Shown piece after piece: positions 24,774 through 33,746 of a stretch of 44,294 bases of DNA. Origin of the DNA: JBAZTA01 sp964588175. Lineage in GTDB: Bacteria; Omnitrophota; Gorgyraeia; Gygaellales; Profunditerraquicolaceae. The position numbers were made by a program, and so were the translations under genes. Each line of letters begins with the position of its first letter. The stretch's first letter is position 1. The stretch spans positions 1-44,294 of the forward strand of contig CAZPNW010000074.1 in the NCBI GenBank assembly GCA_964588175.1, written 5' to 3'. The notes under the pieces are model-generated. The model saw only the letters and a program-made list of their open reading frames with translations, was not told the origin of the DNA and made no database searches.

Positions 24774-25775
24774 TTACGCTGCTGTCAATTTTGTACCGTA
24801 TTTACGCGGCCGCAGATAACGGTCAATAAGCGGGCTAAAGGCATTCATGATCAGGATGGAATACGATACTCCTTCAGGATAGCCGCCAAATCTGCGAATA
24901 ATAAAAGCTATTATACCGCAGGATATTCCGAATACTAATTGTCCGTTCTTAGTAATCGGGGTTGTTACATAATCAGTGGCCATAAAGAAGGCGCCTAGAA
25001 CCAACCCTCCTGATAGAATGCTGAATAAGAAATCTCCTTTAAAGAATCCGGTTGTTCCAAATACCCAACTTAATCCTCCTAAAGTAAGGATGAATCCCGC
25101 AGGCGTCTGCCACCAGATATAACCCTTCCATAATAAATATGCCGCTCCGATCAAAAGGGCAATAATGCAGACTTCGCCGAGGCATCCGCCGCGTTTGCCA
25201 ATAAACAAATCCCAGTATGAAATGCCGATTTGTGTTATGTCATGGAATTTTCCCTCTTTTAAAAGCATAAGGGGAGTAGCTTGAGTAACTGCGTCAGGGC
25301 TGAGCGGACTGACAAAGTCAGTCATTTGTTTGGGCCAGGATGCCAGGAGGAATGCGCGCGCAGCCAACGCGGGATTAAAAATATTAGCCCCTAATCCTCC
25401 AAATACCTGTTTGGCGATGGCGATGGCAAAGATGCCGCCAACCAGCGGTACCCAGAAAGGGACGCTTGAAGAAAGATTATAGGCCAGGAGGATCCCGGTG
25501 AGCGCTGCAGAGCCATCTAAGATGCTGACCTTCTTGTGGTTAAGCCTCTGGATGAGCGCTTCTGTTATAACGCAACTGAGTATGGAAATGATGATAACTT
25601 TAAGCGCGGGGAATCCGAAGAAGTATATTCCGGCAATACCGGCGGGTACCAATGCCAGGAATACCGACCACATGGTTTTAGAGACAGTTTCACGGCTGTG
25701 GATGTGCGGTGAAGTAAAGACGTGCAGTTGGCTGACGGCTTCGGCTGTATTTTCTTGCTCAGGTTTATCGGGCAC
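24774..25775 (-). CDS. rnfD: Rnf complex subunit D (membrane flavoprotein)
   Basis: The 333-residue protein has eight or more membrane helices. The segment AVTQATPL (in SPDAVTQATPLMLLK) includes the Thr expected to hold covalent FMN, added by ApbE. HSRETVSKTMWSVFLALVPAG near the N-terminus and NPALAARAFLLASWP are family hallmarks. With RnfG, E, A and B it moves electrons and ions across the membrane. The start overlaps rnfG by 11 bases. Confidence 0.95.
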   Translation of the reverse strand: MPDKPEQENTAEAVSQLHVFTSPHIHSRETVSKTMWSVFLALVPAGIAGIYFFGFPALKVIIISILSCVITEALIQRLNHKKVSILDGSAALTGILLAYNLSSSVPFWVPLVGGIFAIAIAKQVFGGLGANIFNPALAARAFLLASWPKQMTDFVSPLSPDAVTQATPLMLLKEGKFHDITQIGISYWDLFIGKRGGCLGEVCIIALLIGAAYLLWKGYIWWQTPAGFILTLGGLSWVFGTTGFFKGDFLFSILSGGLVLGAFFMATDYVTTPITKNGQLVFGISCGIIAFIIRRFGGYPEGVSYSILIMNAFSPLIDRYLRPRKYGTKLTAA

Positions 25776-26301
25776 TCTTTATTTCTCCTGATAATTGTTC
25801 GTTTAGTTCAGTTATCTTTGTTTTTATGGAATTAATTACTCCTCCGGAGGAGATAGTCGCTCCGGTAATAGCCTGGACCTGGTCAAAAGTTGCCAGGGAT
25901 TTTCCCGTAAACTGCCCAATAAACGCCGGTTCTGTAATGCGCGTCCCTAAGCCGGGTGTTTCATTCTGAGATAATATTTTAATGTTAGTTATTTCCAGGT
26001 TAAGATTTAACCCTGTTAAGGCTTCAATGGTAGAAGAATAGCCCTTGGTTTGCGTCTTGAGCACAAAACCGATGAGTTTGTTTGAGGGATCATAAGCGGT
26101 ATAGTAATCGGTTGTTTCCCCTTGTTTATGCGGTTTGAATGCCGCGGCCGCGGGAAGTACTTCTTTCAATCCGGCCTTTTCTTCAAGGTTTTTTTGTTCG
26201 TTGATCTTTGGCGCGGTAACGTTATTGACTACCGCCAATACTCCGCTGGCTAAAAAACAGATGAATCCCAAAATAAACCCGAATCGTATCATTTCTTTCA
26301 T
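25765..26301 (-). CDS. rnfG: Rnf complex subunit G (FMN-binding)
   Basis: The 178-residue protein has one N-terminal membrane helix (about 7-29) and a periplasmic FMN-binding domain. The sequence AITGATISSGG carries the covalent-flavin Thr of the RnfG/NqrC family. GYSSTIEALTGLNLN and ETPGLGTRI are conserved features. It overlaps rnfC by four bases, showing translational coupling within the operon. Confidence 0.93.
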   Translation of the reverse strand: MKEMIRFGFILGFICFLASGVLAVVNNVTAPKINEQKNLEEKAGLKEVLPAAAAFKPHKQGETTDYYTAYDPSNKLIGFVLKTQTKGYSSTIEALTGLNLNLEITNIKILSQNETPGLGTRITEPAFIGQFTGKSLATFDQVQAITGATISSGGVINSIKTKITELNEQLSGEIKSAR

Positions 26302-27578
26302 TTGGGTATCCTTATTTTAGAAGTTTTGATCGTTTGCACGATATTTCTTTTTTGCGGGCAGACATAATTACAGAGCCCGCATTCCATGCAATCAAGGCAG
26401 CCGTAGCTTTTTGCCAGGTCCCATTTTTCTTTTTCACCGGCCATGCTCATCAAGCAGGGCATTAATCCCAGCGGGCAATATTCCACGCAGCGGCCGCAAC
26501 GGATACAGGTATTCTCTTGTGATTCCTTTACTTGCGCTTCTGATAAAAGAAGGATGCCGTTGGTATTTTTAATGACCGGGACATCCTGGGTATACTGGGC
26601 AATTCCCATCATGGGCCCCCCGAAAATGATCTGTTGGGGTTGCTTGATCAATGGGCCGCATTGCGCGATCAGGTCTTTGATCGGTGTCCCTAATCTGACC
26701 AGGAGATTCCCGGGATTCTGCAGGCAGTCACCGCTTATGGTCATGACCCGTTCATATAAAGGTTTCCTTAAATAGAGCGCTTCATAGATAGCATAGGTGG
26801 TAGCGACATTTTGCACTACAACCCCGATATCAAAAGGGAATTTTCCCTGCGGTACCTGCCGTTTCAAGACGCTTTGAATTAATTGTTTTTCTCCTCCTTG
26901 CGGATATTGAGACCTTAAAACATGCAGCTTATAGCCTGTACTGATGAGGAGCTCTTTAAATATTTTTATGGCATGGGGCTTGTTGTTTTCAATGGCAATA
27001 TAAACATTTTTAGCCCCGAGGCATTTTTCAATTAATCGTATCCCTGCGATGATCTCTTGGGTTCTTTCCACCATTAACCTGTCGTCGCTGGTCAAGTACG
27101 GTTCGCATTCCGCGCCGTTAATGATCAGGTTGTCGATAGGCCTGGGGGGTGTCAATTTGATATGGGTAGGAAAACTCGCTCCGCCTAAGCCGACGATCCC
27201 CGCAAGAAAAACTTCGGTTTTGATCTGTTCCGGGGTTAAGGCGTCTATTTCGGCGCTCTGCCGGGGTGTTTGAGTCGCGATAGTTTTATCTGCCAGGTCG
27301 CTTTCAATAACGATAGCTTGGCAGCGCCCTAAAAGCGGATGCGGCCATTCCTTGATCGCCGTAACCTTTCCCGATAGAGAGGCGTGAATGGGGGCGTATA
27401 CGCCGGCATTCGCCGCGGCGACCCGTTGGCCTTTTAATACGGTATCCCCAATGGCAACTTCCGGAGAGCAGATCTTGCCGATATGCTGGCTTAACGGCAG
27501 GTAGATGCGCGCGGGCACCAATGATGCCTGTATCGCTTTATGTTCGGTTTGAGATTTATGTTCGGCTAATTTAATCAC
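26298..27578 (-). CDS. rnfC: Rnf complex subunit C (NADH-side protein)
   Basis: The 426-residue cytoplasmic subunit has the NuoF-like core, GLGGASFPTHIKL and INGAECEPYLTSDD (NADH/FMN-binding), plus GGPMMG, and two [4Fe-4S] motifs near the end: CIRCGRCVEYCP and CLDCMECGLCNYVCP. It exchanges electrons with NAD+. First gene of rnfCGDEAB-purN, an order common in anaerobes. The 51-base gap after the MFS gene contains an AT-rich TATACT element but no convincing -35, so read-through is possible. Confidence 0.95.
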   Translation of the reverse strand: MIKLAEHKSQTEHKAIQASLVPARIYLPLSQHIGKICSPEVAIGDTVLKGQRVAAANAGVYAPIHASLSGKVTAIKEWPHPLLGRCQAIVIESDLADKTIATQTPRQSAEIDALTPEQIKTEVFLAGIVGLGGASFPTHIKLTPPRPIDNLIINGAECEPYLTSDDRLMVERTQEIIAGIRLIEKCLGAKNVYIAIENNKPHAIKIFKELLISTGYKLHVLRSQYPQGGEKQLIQSVLKRQVPQGKFPFDIGVVVQNVATTYAIYEALYLRKPLYERVMTISGDCLQNPGNLLVRLGTPIKDLIAQCGPLIKQPQQIIFGGPMMGIAQYTQDVPVIKNTNGILLLSEAQVKESQENTCIRCGRCVEYCPLGLMPCLMSMAGEKEKWDLAKSYGCLDCMECGLCNYVCPQKRNIVQTIKTSKIRIPK

Positions 27579-27629
27579 GATATTCTTTCGTCATACTTAC
27601 ACTTCTATAGTATAGCATATAATTCTTTT

Positions 27630-28892
27630 TCAGGAAATACCATTGAGCCAGGGGATCTTCCGGTCAAGGATGAGATTGATCGTCCCAATGATACTAATGA
27701 TACCGCCTACAAAGATAAGAATAAATAACGGCGGGATCTTTTCCGCCAGGATGCTGCTTAAAAACATGAATAATAAGAATCCCAGGTGCATGATGATCTC
27801 TAAAGAGCTGAATATTTTCCCCAGCATATGATTTTGGCTTACTTTATGAATAATGGTGTTTGTGGCGATCATGATCGGAGCGATTGTCAACCCTAAAACC
27901 AATGAAAGCGTAGCGGCAACCGAGAAAAAGGGGTAACGGTTGATCCCCAAGGCAAAGCATACGACCATAAGCCCGCTTAAGATCAAAGCGGAAAAGATCG
28001 TTTTATAGTGAGAGATCTTGTGGCCGAAACGGCCGTAGGCAAGAGAGCCCAGGAATAAACCGATACCCAGGAACATGATCAAAAGGCCTAAATCTTTTGT
28101 CGCTGAGTGAAGTGTTTTTTGGACGAATACAATGATGACGACATACACCGCTCCCAGGGCTGCCCATAAAATGAACATGATCCCCGCGGTGAATCTGATA
28201 TCCTTTTCCTTTATAAAGTAGAGGATGCCGTCTTTTATTTCATGTAATACCGATTTTCTGATATGCAGCAGTGGATGATCGTTTGTTTTTTTGGCCGCAG
28301 ATGTGCCGCCCTGTTTTTTTATAATGGCAAAGATCAAGAGCCCTGAGATCAAGAAGCTCAGGGAATCTAAATAAAAACCGCTTTTTGCCCCCAGCCATTC
28401 AACGATAACTCCGCTGATCCCGAATCCCAGGATCGCCGCGATCATGCCGGTTGTATTGATCAGGGAGTTGGCAATGAGGAGGTCTTTTTCTTCTACTACT
28501 TCCGGGATGATCGATAATTTTGCCGGCACAAAAAAACGCCCTACGGAGAAGAGGATGAATATAATAAAGTATATAGAGGTTAAATTCTTGCTATAAAAAA
28601 GGAAGGCGGGAATGGTTACTACCAATGCCGCTCGTATGAAATCACAAAAGTACATGGTTTTACGCCTGTCCCAGCGGTCAACGTATACGCCGGCAAGCGG
28701 GCCGATCAAAAACACCGGCAAAATAGTGAAAGAAAGGGTTTTGGCTATTTCAAAAGAAGATCCGGGCGATCGTAAATAGACAAAGGCGATCAATGCCATT
28801 TGTCCAAGCCTGTCGCCTAATTGGGAGATGATCTGCCCCAGCCACAAGAGAAAAAAATTACGGTTGCCCAGGATCTGGGTGAATTTGGCCAT
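27630..28892 (-). CDS. MFS-family exporter
   Basis: The 420-residue protein has about twelve membrane helices. The loop between helices 2 and 3, GPLAGVYVDRWDRRKT, is the MFS signature, and the N-terminus NRNFFLLWLGQIISQLGDRLGQMAL fits the MFS_3 / EntS-like exporter group. The substrate is not predictable. It starts 25 bases after tRNA-Thr and ends 51 bases before rnfC on the same strand. No ribosome site is apparent before its ATG. Confidence 0.88.
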   Translation of the reverse strand: MAKFTQILGNRNFFLLWLGQIISQLGDRLGQMALIAFVYLRSPGSSFEIAKTLSFTILPVFLIGPLAGVYVDRWDRRKTMYFCDFIRAALVVTIPAFLFYSKNLTSIYFIIFILFSVGRFFVPAKLSIIPEVVEEKDLLIANSLINTTGMIAAILGFGISGVIVEWLGAKSGFYLDSLSFLISGLLIFAIIKKQGGTSAAKKTNDHPLLHIRKSVLHEIKDGILYFIKEKDIRFTAGIMFILWAALGAVYVVIIVFVQKTLHSATKDLGLLIMFLGIGLFLGSLAYGRFGHKISHYKTIFSALILSGLMVVCFALGINRYPFFSVAATLSLVLGLTIAPIMIATNTIIHKVSQNHMLGKIFSSLEIIMHLGFLLFMFLSSILAEKIPPLFILIFVGGIISIIGTINLILDRKIPWLNGIS

Positions 28893-28917
28893 GGTGCATA
28901 CGCGGATAGATAGAAAA

Positions 28918-28990
28918 AGCTGGCGAGAGGAATTGAACCTCCGACCCGCGCTTTACGAAAGCGCTGCTCTACCAACTGAGCTACGCCAGC
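28918..28990 (-). tRNA. tRNA-Thr (CGT)
   Basis: A 73-nt cloverleaf with a perfect 7-bp acceptor stem (GCTGGCG/CGCCAGC), D arm, variable loop GGGTC and T arm GTTCAAT. The loop TTCGTAA carries anticodon CGT, reading ACG. The CCA end is not encoded; discriminator base is U. It has its own promoter and a T-run right after the 3' end. Confidence 0.95.
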
Positions 28991-29000
28991 GATTTTAATA

Positions 29001-29028
29001 ATTATACCAATTTTTTCATAATAGTCAA
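29001..29028 (-). promoter_or_regulatory. Promoter of tRNA-Thr (and possibly the MFS/rnf genes)
   Basis: On the minus strand TTGACT (29028-29023) and consensus TATAAT (29006-29001) are spaced 16 bp. The tRNA begins 11 bases after the -10. Confidence 0.8.
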
Positions 29029-29291
29029 TGTTTGGCTGCGGGAAAGCTTATGGGGTTTTAAAGCCCGGTTTTCCCGCTGCCCGGGGTTACCGGTACCCCA
29101 GTGCCCCAGCGTTTTAGTCACAGGTCACATGACACAATGACACAAGCCACAGGACACAGGTCACACGTAGTCCATGGTCCACGGTCCATAGTTAAGGAAA
29201 ACCCAGAGGAACCGGAAAGCCAGGGCTAGGTGATCAGGGGATCTGGTGAACGGGTGGCTTGGACTGTTTACGAGCGGGGCATAAAGGCAAG

Positions 29292-29315
29292 CCTGCCTGA
29301 CGGCAGTCAGGGAGC
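29292..29315. repeat. 24-bp palindromic repeat, copy 1
   Basis: Identical to 29402-29425. It contains CCTGACGGCAGTCAGG, a 6-bp stem with GGCA loop. A diverged inverted form occurs at the window end (44270-44294). Confidence 0.9.
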
Positions 29316-29401
29316 GGGCACGGATGCCCCTCGTTATACGAAGTCGGGCAGAGCGACGCAGCCGACCTGAGTGCAGCCCCGCCACGTCGGGGCGGGGCAA
29401 A

Positions 29402-29425
29402 CCTGCCTGACGGCAGTCAGGGAGC
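29402..29425. repeat. 24-bp palindromic repeat, copy 2
   Basis: Exact second copy of 29292-29315, 110 bases away. The 3' neighbour (29421-29460) is shared, in inverted orientation, with 44230-44270. Confidence 0.9.
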
Positions 29426-29451
29426 CGTTCACTAATAAAGACACTAGGTCT

Positions 29452-29501
29452 CATGTCGCAAGTCACAAGTAGTTCATGGACTGTTGACTATTTGCGACAT
29501 G
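29452..29501. repeat. Inverted repeat CATGTCGCAA
   Basis: CATGTCGCAA (29452-29461) and TTGCGACATG (29492-29501) form a perfect 10-bp stem around 30 bases. TTTGCGACATG also recurs near 44216. Confidence 0.8.
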
Positions 29502-29514
29502 TGACCTTTTATGT

Positions 29515-29616
29515 AATGAAGCTGGCGGTTTTGTCGCTTCGCTCCACCGGGATACTCTCAATGCTCAAGCTGCTTTGCCTAAAATCTACATTCGCTCAAA
29601 AACCGCCAGCTTCATT
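29515..29616. repeat. Long stem with 18-bp perfect arms
   Basis: Bases 29515-29532 and 29599-29616 are perfect reverse complements (core GAAGCTGGCGGTTTT), separated by 66 bases. It could be a hairpin RNA or a small mobile-element core; no gene is inside. Confidence 0.85.
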
Positions 29617-29904
29617 TATAGCAATCCATCTACTTGTATCCTGTAACTGTGACTCTTTACTCCTGATCTCCCAATTCCCTGATACCCTGCGACTTGTGTC
29701 TTGTGACCTGTGACTATTGACCGTGGACTATGGACCATAGACTATGGACTAACTTGCGGTTTTAAGAGTATATGACAGAAAGAGGCAAGGCTAGGGCTTG
29801 AATAGGGTTAAGTTATTTTTAATGTTTTTAGTAAGAAAAGCGCGGCAATAGTGCTTATTAACCAGGCATTTATGAAAAATCAGTAGCTTACTTATTAAAA
29901 ACAC

Positions 29905-29933
29905 TTGACTTAAGGTGCTATTGGTAGTATAAA
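29905..29933 (+). promoter_or_regulatory. Promoter of the ROK regulator gene
   Basis: TTGACT (29905-29910) and TATAAA (29928-29933) are spaced 17 bp, about 48 bases before the ATG at 29982. Confidence 0.7.
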
Positions 29934-29981
29934 TAAATCCAATAATAATTTTTTTCTAGAGCCACGGGGAAAGGCATTGAC

Positions 29982-31214
29982 ATGAAGTTCAATAATTTTC
30001 AGAAAGAGGAATTTTCGGAAAAAGAAAAACGAAATATTGACATTTTTGAGATCCTGCGCAGGCTCGGGCCTATCAGCCGGCCGGAAATCTCTAAGGAGAT
30101 CGGCATAAACGTAGTAACCATATCTAATTATATTGATGAATTCATAAAATATAATCTCGTGTATGAAAAAGAATTAGACCGTTCTGAAGGCGGCAGGCGC
30201 CCGACACTCCTGGACCTGAATCCTCAAGGAGGCTATGTCATCGGCGTAGGCTTAAACCTTATGAATATTGTCGGTGTCTTGATCGATTTAAAAGGCAATA
30301 TTATTACTAAAACTCAGATCGCCCGCCCCCGCCCATCGGTAAAAGAGATCACGGAGTGCCTCTTGCAGATCATTCGCGAGATCATCAGGCGTTCTAAAGA
30401 ATATACTTCTCAGATCAAAGGGATCGGCATCGGCATCGCCGGCTTGATCAATAAAAAAGACGGCTCTATCCATTGGCCGCAAAAGATGGACCATTATTAC
30501 ACATATGCGTCGGTAGACTTGCCGTTAAAAGATTTGATCGAGCGGGAATTCAATCTTCCGGCGATGATAGAGAACGATGCCACCAGCGCCTGTTTTGGAG
30601 AATATTGGCTGGGTTCGGGTTTCGGGCTGAAGAATGTTATTTATATGTTTTCCGGAGTCGGCTGCGGGATGATGGTCAACGGCGAGATCTATCGGGGCAC
30701 CCAGGGGTACGCAGGCGAGGTGTCTATTTATAATTATAAGGAACAAGACGCGTTTAATTGCGAATTAGGCAATAGTTGTTTCATGAAACGCTGGGAAATA
30801 GACCTGGGGATTGTTGAAGATGTTAAATCTTTGATGAATAAAGACAAGCAGGGGGCTGATAGGTTCCTGAAATTGACTTCAGCCACTCTTGATAATGTTG
30901 ACTTAAAAAGCGTTTTTATCGCTGCACGCGCTAAAGACCCGATCGCTTGTTCCGCGTTAGACCTGGCCGCCAAGCGCCTGGGGATCAAGATCGCCTCCAT
31001 TGTTAATTTCCTGAATCCTGAGATGGTTGTTATCGGCGGCGGTTTAGAAGAGGCGGGAGACGATTTCCTTAATAAAGTTACTTCAACGGTCAAAGAGTGG
31101 GCGTTCAGGGAGATCGTTGAAGATTTAAAAATCGTTTATTCTCAGTTGAGGGAGAATTCCGTTGCCTTGGGCGCGGCAAGCTTGGTTATGCAGCGGGTGT
31201 TCGCGAAATTATAA
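29982..31214 (+). CDS. ROK-family transcriptional regulator
   Basis: The 410-residue protein has an N-terminal winged helix-turn-helix (about 20-75: RRLGPISRPEISKEIGINVVTISNYIDEF) followed by a ROK/NagC-like sugar-kinase fold (about 85-400) with VIGVGLNLMNIVGVLID, GIGIGIAGLI and VVIGGGLEEAG. The ROK zinc site normally reads GHx(n)CxCGxxGCxE; here it is GEVSIYNY...NCELGNSCFM, so the His and one Cys are missing and zinc binding is doubtful. ROK regulators usually respond to sugars or sugar phosphates; it may control the sugar locus, which is inference. Promoter at 29905-29933. Confidence 0.9.
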   Translation: MKFNNFQKEEFSEKEKRNIDIFEILRRLGPISRPEISKEIGINVVTISNYIDEFIKYNLVYEKELDRSEGGRRPTLLDLNPQGGYVIGVGLNLMNIVGVLIDLKGNIITKTQIARPRPSVKEITECLLQIIREIIRRSKEYTSQIKGIGIGIAGLINKKDGSIHWPQKMDHYYTYASVDLPLKDLIEREFNLPAMIENDATSACFGEYWLGSGFGLKNVIYMFSGVGCGMMVNGEIYRGTQGYAGEVSIYNYKEQDAFNCELGNSCFMKRWEIDLGIVEDVKSLMNKDKQGADRFLKLTSATLDNVDLKSVFIAARAKDPIACSALDLAAKRLGIKIASIVNFLNPEMVVIGGGLEEAGDDFLNKVTSTVKEWAFREIVEDLKIVYSQLRENSVALGAASLVMQRVFAKL

Positions 31215-31315
31215 AGAATGACAGCGGCGGGATTATCGCCCCATATCAGTTCGACTCGGTTAGAGTAAAGAAAACATGAATTCCCGGTTTTATTTATTTT
31301 ACTAAGGAGGAATGA

Positions 31316-32503
31316 ATGCTGCAAAAAACAAAAGTGATACTTATTGCTCTGGCAGCTTTTTTGGTGATCAGTGTTTTTGTGAATTTGCAAACGATGCGTT
31401 CGCAAAAGATCACTGAAGATGAGCTCAATAGCGCCAAGAAGGAAAATGCAGCATTAAATAAACAGGTTGATGATCTCAGCCAAAGGATCAGCGGTTTAGA
31501 ACAGAAAAACCGTTCTTTGGGGAATGATGTTGAGAGGGTGAATAAAGAAAAAGAAGCGATTAATAAGAGGTATGAAGTACTGATCCAAGAAAAAGAAGAT
31601 TTAACGAAGAGGCTGGTAAAAGCCGCCGCTGAGAAAACGGAAGTTAAAAAACAGGATACGCCTCAACAGTCGTCTGTTGGAGGAGGGGCAGCAGGGGATT
31701 CCTATTGGGCGGGCATTTTAAAGGCAAAGGCGGCTTTAGAGCTCCAGATGGAAACGGTCCGTATTGAATTGAAAAAAGTCCAGATCAGTAATGAACAATT
31801 ACTGCGGGAAAAGAATAATATGAATTTTGATATTAAAGATCTGGAGCGTAAGAACCAGGAGTTAAAACAGCAGTTAGATTATAATCAAAAGATCACGGAT
31901 AGTTTGACCCAGGAAATGGTGCGGGAAAAGAATGAGAAAATGGTTAATGAAAATGCGACTAAAGTTATCAAAGGCGAGAATTTAACTTTGCGCCGGCAGT
32001 TGAAGGCGTTAACCGACCATAAGATCTCGTTGGAAAGAAAGGTCGCTGAGGTGCAGGAAAAGAGCGTTCTTTTGCAGGATAACTATAATAGATTAGAAAA
32101 CACGGTCAAAGATAAGTTGAACCAGATCGATGAAGTAAAGGAACAGTTGGGGATAGGGGCTCAATCGCCGGGAGGGATCGAGATTCCGAAATCCGTTCCG
32201 GAAGCCAAAGAGTCGGTAGAATTGCCTCCTATTATTGTGCGTCCTCAATCGGCGATGGAATCGATGCCTTCTCTTGGCGCTGTTGCCCAAAAAGGCGAAG
32301 TCTTGCTGGTGAATAGAGAAAATAATTTTGTCATTGTTAATTTGGGAGAAGATTCCGGGATCAAGGTCGGAGATATCTTGACCGTGTATCGGGAAGACAG
32401 CGCAGTTGCCGTGCTGGAAGCTATTCAGATACGCAAGAACTTCTCCGCTTGCGATATAAAACAGGAAAATTCACCGGTTAAAGTAGGCGATAGAGTAAAA
32501 TAA
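31316..32503 (+). CDS. Membrane-anchored coiled-coil protein
   Basis: The 395-residue protein has a hydrophobic segment at about 5-24 (VILIALAAFLVISVFVNLQT), a long coiled coil to about residue 285, a proline-rich linker and a small beta-rich C-terminal domain (GEVLLVNRENNFVIVNLGED...VGDILTVYRED...VKVGDRVK) that looks like the FlgT C-terminal/secreted barrel type. It is probably anchored in the inner membrane and faces the periplasm. AAGGAGG lies five bases before the ATG. It sits between a ROK and a LacI-type regulator; the function is unknown. Confidence 0.75.
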   Translation: MLQKTKVILIALAAFLVISVFVNLQTMRSQKITEDELNSAKKENAALNKQVDDLSQRISGLEQKNRSLGNDVERVNKEKEAINKRYEVLIQEKEDLTKRLVKAAAEKTEVKKQDTPQQSSVGGGAAGDSYWAGILKAKAALELQMETVRIELKKVQISNEQLLREKNNMNFDIKDLERKNQELKQQLDYNQKITDSLTQEMVREKNEKMVNENATKVIKGENLTLRRQLKALTDHKISLERKVAEVQEKSVLLQDNYNRLENTVKDKLNQIDEVKEQLGIGAQSPGGIEIPKSVPEAKESVELPPIIVRPQSAMESMPSLGAVAQKGEVLLVNRENNFVIVNLGEDSGIKVGDILTVYREDSAVAVLEAIQIRKNFSACDIKQENSPVKVGDRVK

Positions 32504-32534
32504 TCTGATTTTCTTAGAATAAGCTTTAATAGAT

Positions 32535-33557
32535 ATGGTACGCGGAAAAAAAGCACCCTCTTCTAATCAAGTTGTTTCCATCACTGATATCGCTCGGGCA
32601 GCAGGGGTATCGATCAGTACTGTCTCCCGGGTTATCAATAACGCCTCGTGCGTCAAAGAAAAAAACCGCATTAAAGTCAAGGAAGCCGTTAGAAAATTCA
32701 AATTTCAACCTTCGGTCTACGCGCAGCGGCTGGCATCCGGCAAAAGCAATGTCGTTGCCCTGGTCATGCCCCGGTATGAAGGTATCTTTTATTCATTCTA
32801 CGCTTTAGAATTGATCCGTGGTATCGGTACGCTCTGCAGTATATTAAAATTGGACCTTTTGCTGCATTTGACTGATGCGCGTTCCCCCTTGAACCTGAAA
32901 GGTATCGGCGGAGTCATCTTTGCCGATGTGATCGGTAACCGGCATCAATTAGAAGAAGCGATTCTTGCCGCTATTCCCACTATCGTTATCAATAACCGCG
33001 TTGAAGACCTGGAAGTAAGCAGTATTTCTGTCGATAATGTAAAAGGAGCGGAGGACGCTGTTGATTATCTGGTAGGGTTAGGCCACCGTAAGATCGCGCA
33101 TATCTGCGGAGATCTGATCACGCAGGCTGCCATCCAGCGCCTTGAAGGGTATAAGCGGTCATTGAAGAAAAACGATATCGCGTTCAATGAAAGCTATGTT
33201 ATTAAAACAGACTATTCCCGCGGGCAGGCGCGCCTGGCGGCGGAAAAACTGCTTAAAATGGATCAGCCTCCGACCGCGATCTTTATCGCCTCCGATTCCA
33301 TGGCCCTTGAAGTAATGACCGTCGTTAAAGAATCGGGTAAACATGTGCCTGCTGATGTATCGATCGTTGGCTTTGACGATAATCCTTCCGGGCTTTACGG
33401 TCCGGTCGCATTAACTACCGTGCGGCAGCCTTTGATCAAAATGGCCGAAGAAAGTGTCAAGCGGCTTGATCAGATCATGTCAAAAAAGAAAACTAAGATA
33501 GAAAAACTAATGCTTCCTGCAGAATTGGTTGTCAGGGATTCTTGCCAGCCTCTTTAG
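32535..33557 (+). CDS. LacI-family transcriptional regulator
   Basis: The 340-residue protein has the LacI HTH (about 15-40: ITDIARAAGVSISTVSRVIN with hinge helix QPSVYAQRLASGKS) and the periplasmic-binding-protein-like sensor domain. HRKIAHICGD, EGYKRSL, PPTAIFIASDSMALEVM and DVSIVGFDDNPSGLY are the usual LacI/PurR core motifs. The effector is probably a sugar; the target is not known. No clear ribosome site is seen before the ATG. It begins 31 bases after the coiled-coil gene. Confidence 0.92.
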   Translation: MVRGKKAPSSNQVVSITDIARAAGVSISTVSRVINNASCVKEKNRIKVKEAVRKFKFQPSVYAQRLASGKSNVVALVMPRYEGIFYSFYALELIRGIGTLCSILKLDLLLHLTDARSPLNLKGIGGVIFADVIGNRHQLEEAILAAIPTIVINNRVEDLEVSSISVDNVKGAEDAVDYLVGLGHRKIAHICGDLITQAAIQRLEGYKRSLKKNDIAFNESYVIKTDYSRGQARLAAEKLLKMDQPPTAIFIASDSMALEVMTVVKESGKHVPADVSIVGFDDNPSGLYGPVALTTVRQPLIKMAEESVKRLDQIMSKKKTKIEKLMLPAELVVRDSCQPL

Positions 33558-33623
33558 CTCCTCGTAACTTAAGTCAGTTGCTTTATAATCGCGCAACGAA
33601 CAAATAGTAAGCCCGGGAATATA

Positions 33624-33639
33624 ATACTACATATTGTAT
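33624..33639. promoter_or_regulatory. NrdR box 1
   Basis: The 16-mer ATACTACATATTGTAT fits the NrdR consensus (ACACWATATATWGTGT core CWATATATWG), near-palindromic. It lies 31 bp upstream of the second box, the spacing typical of tandem NrdR boxes. Confidence 0.85.
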
Positions 33640-33654
33640 TATCCTATTCGCTGT

Positions 33655-33670
33655 ATACTATATATTGTAT
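33655..33670. promoter_or_regulatory. NrdR box 2
   Basis: ATACTATATATTGTAT matches the NrdR core CTATATATTG exactly. It ends nine bases before the -35 element, so bound NrdR would sit directly upstream of RNA polymerase. Confidence 0.9.
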
Positions 33671-33678
33671 CTTTTTTC

Positions 33679-33706
33679 TTGACAAGATATGCGGCAGTGT
33701 TATACT
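33679..33706 (+). promoter_or_regulatory. Promoter of nrdJ
   Basis: Consensus TTGACA (33679-33684) and TATACT (33701-33706) are spaced 16 bp. Transcription should start near 33713. Confidence 0.85.
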
Positions 33707-33746
33707 GATTTTTAAAGCAGGCGGTATTATTTAATAATCGTGGGAG

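Larger units (their letters stand above)
29030..29900. repeat. Gene-free region of degenerate and palindromic repeats
   Basis: This stretch of nearly 900 bases holds no credible gene. From about 29116 to 29191 and from 29688 to 29751 it is built of short imperfect words such as GTCACAGGTCACA and TAGTCCATGGTCC, largely inverted relative to each other. Between them lie a duplicated 24-mer, a 10-bp inverted pair, and an 18-bp stem. Related sequence recurs at 44185-44294, so this is a dispersed repeat family. Confidence 0.8.

Noticed and set aside
27579..27629. Promoter directly upstream of rnfC
   Set aside because: A TATACT -10-like element is present but no acceptable -35 element at correct spacing; not called.
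29161..29466. Minus-strand ORF across the repeats near 29.3 kb
   Set aside because: It is built from repeat words and palindromes, with no domain and no ribosome site.
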